Assembly (NCBI GenBank): GCA_001770935.1
Contig: MESI01000033.1
Span: forward strand, 1-64,000
Origin: Burkholderiales bacterium RIFCSPLOWO2_12_FULL_61_40
GTDB lineage: Bacteria; Pseudomonadota; Gammaproteobacteria; Burkholderiales; Burkholderiaceae_C
Direction: 5' to 3'
Length of the DNA stretch: 64,000 bases
The translations under genes were made by a program, and so were the position numbers. Positions 52,448 through 60,489 of the stretch are shown here, in pieces (the first letter of the stretch is position 1; the number at the start of each line of letters is the position of its first letter). A model generated the notes under the pieces. The model saw only the letters and a list, made by a program, of their open reading frames with translations, was not told where the DNA came from and made no database searches.

Positions 52448-53292
52448 ACCACGGGTTGTGCAAGGGCGGCAGTGGTCGCAGCTATGAGTGCTGGAGCGAC
52501 TACCGATTCACTGCATTGCCAAAATGCAGGGCCGCGTACGACATGACTATTCACACCGTAGCCCGACTGCTGCCACTGACGAATTTTTTGGGTGCCAATG
52601 GCGCTTGTACTGGCGTTTTCCTGTGAAGTTATTTCTAACCATTCGAGTCTTGGCGGGCGTCCTTTGATGGGGGGCGGCGCAAGCTCCGCTTGGTCAAGCC
52701 CCATGGACAGCTCTGCCGACAGCATGTACCCGGCGATTTCCACCGGCGTACCATTGGATATCTTTCGGCGTAGAGCCTCTGGTTCTTCCTTGCCCTTGCC
52801 ATTCAGCATGTCACCAGCGACTTTCAGGCGCAGGAACTGCTGCAAAAGCACCCTGCCGGAGGGTGGCGGCTGCCAAAACAGAAAGTTGCAGCTTGCGTCC
52901 AACTGCTTGGCTGCGGATACGCTCAGCAGGCACCCAGCACGAAGCCCCCATAACCACAGTGGTGCATCTTCCATTTCCGCTCTGGCGGAGCGGGCATGGC
53001 AGCGCAGCCAATGGCACGCGTGGACAACATCTGCTATCCAGTCTTGCCAACTGGCGTCGCCAAATTCGCCAGAGCTGTCACCACAACCCAACAGGTCCAT
53101 CTGAAGCACTGCGTAGTCTGCTTGTGCCAATGCACGTGATTGCAATGCGGCCATACGGCGTGCCTTGTTCATTTCTTCGGCAAAAGGATGGATGTACAAC
53201 ACCAGGCCACGCGTGGTTTTGCCATGCGCGGGGTGCAACACACAAAATCGCTGACCGTTTTCCACCGGTAGAAAGAAAGCCTTGGGCTGCAC
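52444..53292 (-). CDS. Exosortase A-associated hydrolase 2 (alpha/beta fold)
   Basis: This 282-residue protein is the partner of hydrolase 1 (TIGR03101-like). The N-terminal half has YIHPFAEEMNKARRMAALQSRAL and LQMDLLGCGDSSGEF. The elbow region reads G-L-R-A-G (116-120), so no Ser or Cys nucleophile is at the usual place. This may be a non-catalytic partner or use another residue. It lies 12 bases downstream of the acyl carrier protein gene, in the same operon. Confidence 0.9.
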   Translation of the reverse strand: MQPKAFFLPVENGQRFCVLHPAHGKTTRGLVLYIHPFAEEMNKARRMAALQSRALAQADYAVLQMDLLGCGDSSGEFGDASWQDWIADVVHACHWLRCHARSARAEMEDAPLWLWGLRAGCLLSVSAAKQLDASCNFLFWQPPPSGRVLLQQFLRLKVAGDMLNGKGKEEPEALRRKISNGTPVEIAGYMLSAELSMGLDQAELAPPPIKGRPPRLEWLEITSQENASTSAIGTQKIRQWQQSGYGVNSHVVRGPAFWQCSESVVAPALIAATTAALAQPVV

Positions 53293-53304
53293 TGCGCAGT
53301 TCAG

Positions 53305-53556
53305 TCAAGTCGGCAATTTGCTGCTGACAAAGTCAGACAGCGATCCGATCGTGGCAAAAGTGGCGCCATCAATGTCGTCATCGTCAATCACCATGCCAAA
53401 TTGCTCTTCAAATGCGCCAATAAGGGAAATGACCGCCATTGAATCCAGTTCGGGAATGGCTCCCAACAGGGGTGTGCTACGCTGGAATGACAGCGAGCGG
53501 CCTTTCAAACTCAAGACCTCGTCAAGGATGCGAAGCACTTCCTGTGATGTATTCAT
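53305..53556 (-). CDS. Acyl carrier protein of the exosortase A locus
   Basis: This 83-residue acyl carrier protein has the phosphopantetheine site E-L-D-S-M (Ser39) followed by AVISLIGAFEEQFGMVIDDDDID, the conserved acidic helix II/III. GGAGAG lies before ATG 53556. It is the first gene of the operon with hydrolases 2 and 1. Acyl carrier proteins are typical companions of the exosortase A hydrolases and could feed acyl groups to the locus CapK-like enzyme or to the N-acyl amino acid synthase at 62453. Confidence 0.9.
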   Translation of the reverse strand: MNTSQEVLRILDEVLSLKGRSLSFQRSTPLLGAIPELDSMAVISLIGAFEEQFGMVIDDDDIDGATFATIGSLSDFVSSKLPT

Positions 53557-53934
53557 TTGAAACTCTCCCGTGGGGTGATATGCCTAACCAAAATATTTTA
53601 GGAGTGAAGTGCTCCGAAGGGTGTTTAATACTTGCCATACTTGTGCGATTTATCAATTCGTGGCGTGGAGTATGCGCAATCAGCTATTAAATCGATAGCG
53701 GTTCATGCAGATCAAGGCCCTCGGAACCCGGGGCCGTACCTATGAAAGAGACATGGTTTGGCGCGGGCTGCCTACGGACTTGACATCTCGCAATCCGTGA
53801 GAAGTTATGCCGGAGGCGCGCTTGATTATTCGTCTACGGCACCTCCGGTCTCAGTTAAGATTTTCGTTTCTTGTCCTGGACTGAAAACGCGAGCTTGTCT
53901 CCCCACCCACTGGCGCACACTAAAATTATTTTGC
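53557..53934. other. 378-bp divergent intergenic region
   Basis: The region lies between the acyl carrier protein operon (minus) and the histidine kinase gene (plus). It is AT-rich near 53590-53690. The best promoter-like sequence is a weak sigma-54-like TGGC-N8-TGC at 53661-53675, with two departures from consensus; I do not rely on it. An in-frame extension of the kinase from 53758 has no ribosome-binding site or conserved sequence. Confidence 0.6.
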
Positions 53935-55632
53935 ATGGAGTCCATTTCTAAAGACGCGCCCCGCCAACCAGAGGTCAATTTTCGACTTCTGTTTGAGCGA
54001 AATCCACTGCCAATCTGGGTCTATGACATCAAAACACGCAAAGTGCTGGCGGTGAATGATGCGGCGTTGGCGCAATTTGGACCTAACACGGAGGCGTTGA
54101 TAGGGCAGGCCCAAGACCCGCAAGCCGAAATTGCAACTGTGGACCTTGAGTGTGTGGGAGGACCAGCCCGCATGGCAGTGGTCAAAGACAGGAGTGCGCT
54201 ACGCCATGCGGAGCAGGCGGTGCGTACACTGACATTACAGCTCTCAAGCACACTTGAAAGCATTGCCGAAGCTTTTTTTTCACTGGACCGTGATTGGCGG
54301 TTTACCTACGTCAATGCTCGCGCTGAAGAGCTTTTAGGCTACTCACGCGACCAGTTGCTTGGATGTCGTATGTCGGAAAAGCTTCCAGATGTACTGGGAG
54401 GCACTTTCCAGGCGGAATTTACGCGAGCAATGGAGGCAGGCGAGCCCGTGAGCTTTGAGGCCTATTACGGGCCGTCAGCAGTGGTGCGCAAATTACATCT
54501 TGTTCCGTCGGATCAGGGGCTGGCCGTGTATTTTCGCGATCTCACCGAGCCGCGCGTGCCTGAGCAGCGTTTGCAAGAGGAGCGGGAAATTCTTTTTGCC
54601 GTCGTCAACTCGACCACCGATGCCATCATCGCCACGGATTTCGAGGGCCGGATCCAAATGTTCAACAAAGGAGCAGAACACATTTTTCATCGCACGTTCT
54701 CGGAAGTGCAAGGCAAAATGATAGAGATGCTTTTACCAGAACGCTTCCGATCCATGCACTCACAACATAGACAGCGCTTTGCCGAAGCTCGGGGGGGCAA
54801 CCGTTCCATGGGCTTGGGGCTGGTGAAGGGACTTCGCGCGGATGGCCAGGAAATCGATTTGGAAGGCACGATTTCCCAAGTACGCGTGCACCGCAAGCAG
54901 TTGCTCATTACCAATTTGAAGAACGTCAGCGAACGCCTGCGGGTAAGTGCTGAAGTGGAGCAATCGCGGGCGCAGCTGTTGGAGTTGACCCAACGGCTGA
55001 TGGTGCAGGAGAAGACACTTGTCAAGCGCCTGGCGCAGGTTTTGCATGACCAATTGGGACAGACGGTTGCGGCCATTCGCATGGCGCATGAAACCATTGG
55101 CACTTTGTTGGGCAGCACTGCACCTGCCCCGGTCGTGCGTCTTCAGGCACAGATGGGCATGCTCGTCAATCAGGCGGTTCGCCAGGTTCGCCAGGTGCTG
55201 GTGGACCTGCGTCCACCATTGCTGGAAGAACAGGGCCTTGCTGCTGCCCTGGACAACGAGTTGCGAAACCGGTCGGTCACCCACCCCCAGCTTGATATTT
55301 CCATTCACATTACGCCGGAAACAGCCGCTCTGCGTTGGCCACCGGAGGTGGAATACGCTGCATTTATGGTGGCTCGCGAAGCACTTGAAAATGCTTTGCG
55401 GCATTCGGGAGCGTCAGCGGTATGGATCGATTTGGTGGGCTCGGGCAAGTCTTTGAGACTGGATGTAACAGATAACGGGACAGGCATCCAGGATGGAGCG
55501 ATCCAGCGCAGTGGCCACATTGGTCTTTTCGATATGCGCGAACGGGCTAACGCTGTGGCCGCCTCGGTTTCGGTGGGCCCCCATAGTCCCTCTGGAACGC
55601 GCGTACGCTTTAATTGGAGGGCGGCGCCATGA
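53935..55632 (+). CDS. PAS-domain sensor histidine kinase (HisKA_3, NarX type)
   Basis: This kinase has 565 residues from ATG 53935. It has no transmembrane segment, so it is probably cytoplasmic. There are PAS domains at about 15-65, 105-215 (SLDRDWRFTYVNARAEELLGYSRDQL) and 220-330 (IIATDFEGRIQMFNKGAEHIF). The HisKA_3 dimerisation region has the phospho-acceptor His371 in AQVLHDQLGQ. The HATPase domain contains AREALENALRHSG (N box) and DVTDNGTGI (G1 box). The stop overlaps the response regulator start by ATGA, so they form a pair. Confidence 0.92.
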   Translation: MESISKDAPRQPEVNFRLLFERNPLPIWVYDIKTRKVLAVNDAALAQFGPNTEALIGQAQDPQAEIATVDLECVGGPARMAVVKDRSALRHAEQAVRTLTLQLSSTLESIAEAFFSLDRDWRFTYVNARAEELLGYSRDQLLGCRMSEKLPDVLGGTFQAEFTRAMEAGEPVSFEAYYGPSAVVRKLHLVPSDQGLAVYFRDLTEPRVPEQRLQEEREILFAVVNSTTDAIIATDFEGRIQMFNKGAEHIFHRTFSEVQGKMIEMLLPERFRSMHSQHRQRFAEARGGNRSMGLGLVKGLRADGQEIDLEGTISQVRVHRKQLLITNLKNVSERLRVSAEVEQSRAQLLELTQRLMVQEKTLVKRLAQVLHDQLGQTVAAIRMAHETIGTLLGSTAPAPVVRLQAQMGMLVNQAVRQVRQVLVDLRPPLLEEQGLAAALDNELRNRSVTHPQLDISIHITPETAALRWPPEVEYAAFMVAREALENALRHSGASAVWIDLVGSGKSLRLDVTDNGTGIQDGAIQRSGHIGLFDMRERANAVAASVSVGPHSPSGTRVRFNWRAAP

Positions 55633-56303
55633 CCCGCGTGTACCTGGTGGACGACCATTCGCTGATGCGAGAGGGCTTGCGGGCTTTGCTGGAGGCACGT
55701 GGGCATAGGGTCGTAGGGGAGTCTGCTGACCCGACCCAGGCATTGGCTGACTTGATGCGCTTGCATCCCGATGTCTTGCTGCTGGATCTCCATTTGGGCG
55801 GACGTTCCGGGTTTGAGCTGCTGGCAGAGTTGCAGCGTCGGCGCTTGAGCACCCGGTGCATCGTATTGACCATGTCAGCCCAACCGCGCCATGTGGCCGA
55901 AGCCATGCGCATGGGGGCATGCGCCTATGTGCTGAAAGGGTCTGCGGGCAGTGACCTCATGGACGCCATCCATGTCGTGATGCAGGGGAAAAAGCATTTG
56001 GGTGCTGAAGTGGCGGATCTGGCGCTTCAGATCTTTACGCAGCCTGAAGGCAATGATGATCCTTTGAGCACACTGTCACCGCGTGAGCGGCAAATTATTA
56101 CCATGGTGGTCAATGGCCAGTCCAGCGCCCAAATTGGGCTGGAACTGCATTTGTCCCCCAAAACGGTTGCTACTTACCGTAGCCGTTTGATGGCCAAGTT
56201 GGGTGTAGATGACGTTCCGGGTCTGGTACGCCTGGCTATTCGTTGCAAATTGATAGATTCCGACGATCAACGGGAAATGAACAACCGTTTTGGTGATCTT
56301 TGA
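55629..56303 (+). CDS. NarL/FixJ-family response regulator
   Basis: This 224-residue regulator has a receiver domain with the acidic pocket Asp8-Asp9 and phospho-acceptor Asp53 (LLLDLHLGG), Thr in VLTMSA and Lys in VLKGSAG. A LuxR-type helix-turn-helix at about 146-190 (LSPRERQIITMVVNGQSSAQIG) binds DNA. It is the partner of the upstream kinase, with overlapping genes. Targets are unknown; the neighbouring Crp/Fnr gene is a candidate. Confidence 0.94.
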   Translation: MTRVYLVDDHSLMREGLRALLEARGHRVVGESADPTQALADLMRLHPDVLLLDLHLGGRSGFELLAELQRRRLSTRCIVLTMSAQPRHVAEAMRMGACAYVLKGSAGSDLMDAIHVVMQGKKHLGAEVADLALQIFTQPEGNDDPLSTLSPRERQIITMVVNGQSSAQIGLELHLSPKTVATYRSRLMAKLGVDDVPGLVRLAIRCKLIDSDDQREMNNRFGDL

Positions 56304-56437
56304 TGGATTTGTCCATGGCTGCCCGCACGTTGCGTCAAGATCTCCCTACAGACGCAAAGTCAGGCAGCGCATAAAGTTGGTCTCAGGGATTGGCTTTGAC
56401 GCCCACCGGGCGCGGCTTCCGTCAAGAGAGCAACACC

Positions 56438-57196
56438 ATGATGAACGTCCAAGCAGTATCGAGTGCAGCCCGCTGGCGGCCTCCTGTCCATCAGCCTACT
56501 TTGAAGCTGGAACGCGATGAACGTTGGTCGGATTTCCAGGAAGTATTGAATTTATTGCGGTTTGATGGCCAAGTGCATGGCTTGAACAACGATTACCAGT
56601 TCAGGCGCCGCCGCCTGAAAGCGGGTCAGTCGGCACTCACCATGACCCAGCCGTTTGATGGACTCTACGTGGTTCGGTTGGGTTCACTCAAGACTTCGAT
56701 GACCCATGTGGATGGATCTGAACATGTGCTTGCATTTCCCATGCGAGGGGATCTGCTGGGTTTTGATGGGGTCTGCAAAAACAAATATGCGAGCGATGTG
56801 GTGGCATTGACAGATTGCGATTTGATCAAAATACCAGCAGCGGAATTGTTTTCGCCAGGCCGGGGCTGTAACGACATCGAGCGCATGGCCTACTGGGCCA
56901 TCAGTCGGGAAATTGTTCGTGAGCAAGCGACCTATGCCGCTTTCCATTCCACAAAATCCGAGGCGCGGGTCGCGCGATTCCTGAGAATTCAGTCGGAGCG
57001 TTTCACTGCCATGGGTTATTCACCCAATCGGTTTACCTTGCCGATGACCCGGCGAGATATCGGTAACCATCTCAATGTGACACTGGAAACGGTCAGTCGC
57101 GCCTTTTCTGCATTGGACAACCTGGGAATTATTGCCGTTGAACGGCGTGAAATCAGGATTTTGTCGCTGGACGCACTGCGCAATTTCGAAAGCTAG
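56438..57196 (+). CDS. Crp/Fnr-family transcriptional regulator
   Basis: This regulator has 252 residues from ATG 56438 (AAGAGAG nearby); a longer frame starts at 56390. It has the cyclic-nucleotide-binding-like beta-roll (about 45-160, LYVVRLGSLKTSMTHVDGSEHV) and an HTH with RRDIGNHLNVTLETVSRAFSAL, where E-x-x-S-R is the FNR-type recognition helix contacting TTGAT-type sites. There is no N-terminal cysteine cluster, so it is not an Fe-S oxygen sensor of the E. coli FNR kind. The gene is followed by a universal stress protein, suggesting stress or redox response. Confidence 0.92.
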   Translation: MMNVQAVSSAARWRPPVHQPTLKLERDERWSDFQEVLNLLRFDGQVHGLNNDYQFRRRRLKAGQSALTMTQPFDGLYVVRLGSLKTSMTHVDGSEHVLAFPMRGDLLGFDGVCKNKYASDVVALTDCDLIKIPAAELFSPGRGCNDIERMAYWAISREIVREQATYAAFHSTKSEARVARFLRIQSERFTAMGYSPNRFTLPMTRRDIGNHLNVTLETVSRAFSALDNLGIIAVERREIRILSLDALRNFES

Positions 57197-57201
57197 GCGG
57201 C

Positions 57202-57747
57202 ATGGCCTCCAGCAATGTGCGGCTCTTTCAAAAGAACGATTCCCTGTTTGACAGCATTTTGGTTCCTACAGACGGATCGGCCTTGTCCATTGCTGCTGCG
57301 CTTAAGGCCGTAGTGTTCGCCAAGCGGGTGGATGCTCGTATGGTTGTTTATCACTCAATACCTGCGTACCAGTACCCTGTGTACGTAGGGGGAATGCCTT
57401 ATGAATACCCCTCTGAGGCCGAGTATGAAACGCAGTGTAAAAGCGTTGCCGATCGCTATTTGAGCTTGATTGCAGATGCCGCCGCTGCACAGGGTGTGAC
57501 GGTGGTCAAACGAATGGAGTTCAATGGAAATCCGGCACAAGCCATTGTGGAGATGGCAAAACGCGAAGGCTGTAGTTTGATTTTTATGGGGTCACACGGC
57601 CGTAGCGGGTTGTCCAGAATTTTTCTTGGCAACACCGCTTTCAAGACATTGACGCTGGCGCACATGCCCGTGTTGGTGGACCGTTGCACACCCGATGAAA
57701 TATCGCAGGCGGAGGAGTTGATGCACCGCAGTGCGATTGAACCATGA
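57202..57747 (+). CDS. Universal stress protein UspA family
   Basis: This 181-residue UspA-fold protein has FDSILVPTDGSALSIAAALKAVVFA at the N-terminus and the ATP-binding motif G-S-H-G-R-S-G-L...L-G-N-T (about 134-146). It is larger than E. coli UspA by an N-terminal tail and a C-terminal 15-residue extension (CTPDEISQAEELMHRSAI). It lies five bases after the Crp/Fnr gene, so they are probably one unit. The role is general stress survival. Confidence 0.93.
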   Translation: MASSNVRLFQKNDSLFDSILVPTDGSALSIAAALKAVVFAKRVDARMVVYHSIPAYQYPVYVGGMPYEYPSEAEYETQCKSVADRYLSLIADAAAAQGVTVVKRMEFNGNPAQAIVEMAKREGCSLIFMGSHGRSGLSRIFLGNTAFKTLTLAHMPVLVDRCTPDEISQAEELMHRSAIEP

Positions 57748-57858
57748 TGAGTCAGCACCTGGATGGTTCTTTTGCGATCTGTCACGATGCAAGAGGGAAC
57801 ACTAACGACAGTCAGAGCCAATAAATATTGCCCGGTTGGGCGGTGTATAGGGGGTTGA

Positions 57859-60489
57859 TTGAGTTACAAAAAAGCGGGGTCTGCGCATGCGCCATTTGCT
57901 GTGGTGGGCATAGGCGCGTCGGCTGGCGGCTTGGCGGCGTTGGAACAATTTTTATCGAACGTACCTGCGGGCAGTGGTATGGCCTACGTCATCGTGCAAC
58001 ATGCTGCAGCCCATCGCAAGGGCATGCTGGTTGAATTGCTACAACGTCGCACGACCATGCCGACCGTTGAGGTAAAAGATCAAATGCAGGCCGAATCCGA
58101 CCACGTCTATGTGATTCCACCAGGTCGCGATCTTTCCATATTGCATGGCGTATTGCATCTGCTGGAAACAGCTGAGCCACACGGTTTGCGGCTGCCGATT
58201 GATTTTTTCTTCAAATCGCTGGCCGATGACGCGCAACAAAAAAGCATTGGTGTGATTTTGTCTGGCATGGGTTCCGATGGAACCCAAGGGTTGCGAGCCA
58301 TTCGGCTTGCCGCTGGTGCATGTTTTGTGCAGAAACCCGATGACGCTCAATTTGACAATATGCCGCGTAGCGCCATTGACGCCGGTTTAGCCGATGTCAT
58401 CGCCCCCGCGAATGCGTTGCCGCGGATCATTCTGGATTATGTCAACCGGCTTCCACACGGTCTCCCCGGTGAAATCAAGACTGAATCTGATCCCACAGAC
58501 CCCGGGTTTCTGGACAAGGTTATTCTTCTGATGCGAGCCCAATCCGGTCATGATTTCTCGCCGTACAGAAAAAGCACCATTGCACGGCGTGTTGAGCGGC
58601 GCATGGGCCTGCACCAGTTGTCCAGAGCGAACGACTACCTGCGTTATTTGCGTGAAAGCCCTAATGAGTCTGAGGTTCTGTTCAGTGAATTGCTGATTGG
58701 TGTCACCCGCTTCTTTCGAGATGCCATGGTGTGGGAACAACTCAAATCCAAGGTAATTCCTGCGTTGTTGACCAGTCATCCCGAGGGTGCCGACCTGCGC
58801 GCTTGGGTGCCAGGTTGCTCAACTGGAGAAGAAGCCTTTTCTTTGGCTATTGTTTTCAGGGAAGCCATGGAGGAAACCGCTTTAACCCGGAAATTTTCCT
58901 TGCAGATATTCGCCTCTGATTTGGACAAGGAATCCGTCGCCGTCGGCCGTGCTGGTGTTTATCCCCAAAGCGTTGCACATGACGTTTCGGAGCAGCGATT
59001 GAACCGATTTTTTGTAGTAGACCCAGGGGGGTACCGGGTCTGTGACGAAATTCGTGAAACGGTGGTCTTTGCCGAACAGAACATCATTGTTGCCCCGCCT
59101 TTTATCAAAATAGATATCCTGAGTTGCCGCAATCTGCTGATCTACTTTGAACCGGCGTTGCAGGAAAAGCTGTTGCAGCTGTTCCATTACAGCCTTAATC
59201 CTGGTGGATATTTGGTGTTGGGGAGTGCTGAATCCATGGGTTCGGTTGGCAAGCTGTTTTCTCCTTTGGACGAGGATTTAAGGATATTTTGGCGATTAGA
59301 AACTTCAACGCGCTTGTTGCCGGTTGATTTTCCGGCGGCTTTTGTGCGCGCGCCTTCCCAGCAAGGGCGTGCTGTATGGATGCACGCGGACGAATTGTCT
59401 GGCCCACCCAACTTGGGGCCCATGGTGGAAAAATTGGTATTGCAACGCTATGCACCTGCTGCAGTTCTGGTGAGCGAGCAGGGTGAAACACGCTATTTTT
59501 GTGGCAATACCGGCAAATACCTGGAGCCACCCGCAGGCCAGCCCAATTGGGATTTGATCGCCATGGCCCGCGATGGACTCAAGCAGGGATTGAGTGAAAT
59601 TTTTTATCGGGCTGTCCGAGAAAAAACCATGAAGACGCTCAAGAAAATCAAAGTAGTCTGGAATGGATGCAGGCAGTACGTCGATATTCTCGTGCAGCCC
59701 TTGGGTGAACCGGCTGCTTTGGCGGGAATGCTTTTGGTGGTTTTCTACGATGTGCAGGCACCTCGCCGCAAAAAATCATATAACCCAATGGTGGTTGCGA
59801 AAGAAGAGTCCGCACAGGTAGAAGCTTTGGAGCAAGATCTGGAGCATGCCCGTGAGGAGGCCAGATCCACGCGAGAGGAAATGCAGACCACACAAGAGGA
59901 ATTGAAATCCACCAATGAAGAGTTGCAGTCCACCAATGAAGAGCTGCAGTCCACCAATGAGGAACTGACTACGTCCAAGGAGGAAATTCAGTCGATGAAC
60001 GAGGAGTTGCAGACCATTAACCATGAGCTGCAGGCGAAAGTAAACGAGTTATCGCGGGCCAACAACGACATGAAAAACCTGCTCGACAGCACAGAAATTG
60101 CGACCCTGTTCCTGGATGAATCGCTCAACGTTCGGCGTTTCACGCCCCAGACCACCCGCATTATCAAACTGATACCGGGAGATGCCGGTCGGCCGATTGC
60201 CGACATTGTGAACGATTTGGTCTACCCCGACATGCTGCAACATGCCAGGGATGTATTGCGCACGCTGCTGTTCAAGGAGGTGGATGCTCCCACAGTAGAC
60301 GGGCGATGGTTCAAGGTACGAATCATGCCCTACCGTACGCAGGATAACCATATTGATGGTTTGGTCATTACGTTTTCGGATATTACCGTGAGTAAAAAAT
60401 TGGAAGTTGAATTGCGCGCCAGCCAGAGCAAACCTCAGGTCCAGGCGGAAGGCTCAAAACCGCCCGCTTTTACATATGGGCTATCGTAA
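57859..60489 (+). CDS. CheB-CheR-PAS fusion protein
   Basis: This 876-residue fusion has a CheB methylesterase domain (catalytic Ser21, His48, Asp140), a CheR methyltransferase domain (about 210-470: SPYRKSTIARRVERRMGL, WVPGCSTGEEAFSLAI, ISCRNLLIYF-type), a coiled coil of repeated T/S-N-E-E-L-Q segments (about 650-720) and a PAS domain (about 735-850). It lacks the histidine kinase or guanylate cyclase module found in some homologues. The start is TTG 57859 with GGGGG upstream. It probably acts as a sensory adaptation protein. The diguanylate cyclase gene overlaps its end by 14 bases. Confidence 0.93.
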   Translation: MSYKKAGSAHAPFAVVGIGASAGGLAALEQFLSNVPAGSGMAYVIVQHAAAHRKGMLVELLQRRTTMPTVEVKDQMQAESDHVYVIPPGRDLSILHGVLHLLETAEPHGLRLPIDFFFKSLADDAQQKSIGVILSGMGSDGTQGLRAIRLAAGACFVQKPDDAQFDNMPRSAIDAGLADVIAPANALPRIILDYVNRLPHGLPGEIKTESDPTDPGFLDKVILLMRAQSGHDFSPYRKSTIARRVERRMGLHQLSRANDYLRYLRESPNESEVLFSELLIGVTRFFRDAMVWEQLKSKVIPALLTSHPEGADLRAWVPGCSTGEEAFSLAIVFREAMEETALTRKFSLQIFASDLDKESVAVGRAGVYPQSVAHDVSEQRLNRFFVVDPGGYRVCDEIRETVVFAEQNIIVAPPFIKIDILSCRNLLIYFEPALQEKLLQLFHYSLNPGGYLVLGSAESMGSVGKLFSPLDEDLRIFWRLETSTRLLPVDFPAAFVRAPSQQGRAVWMHADELSGPPNLGPMVEKLVLQRYAPAAVLVSEQGETRYFCGNTGKYLEPPAGQPNWDLIAMARDGLKQGLSEIFYRAVREKTMKTLKKIKVVWNGCRQYVDILVQPLGEPAALAGMLLVVFYDVQAPRRKKSYNPMVVAKEESAQVEALEQDLEHAREEARSTREEMQTTQEELKSTNEELQSTNEELQSTNEELTTSKEEIQSMNEELQTINHELQAKVNELSRANNDMKNLLDSTEIATLFLDESLNVRRFTPQTTRIIKLIPGDAGRPIADIVNDLVYPDMLQHARDVLRTLLFKEVDAPTVDGRWFKVRIMPYRTQDNHIDGLVITFSDITVSKKLEVELRASQSKPQVQAEGSKPPAFTYGLS

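Noticed and set aside
53661-53675. Sigma-54-like sequence TGGC-N8-TGC upstream of the histidine kinase
   Set aside because: GG and GC have the right spacing, but the -24 and -12 boxes each depart from consensus. It lies about 260 bp from the start codon and has no enhancer-like repeat, so chance is likely.
59877-60050. Tandem DNA repeat encoding T/S-N-E-E-L-Q units
   Set aside because: This is the usual coiled-coil linker of CheB-CheR-PAS proteins, not a separate repeat element.
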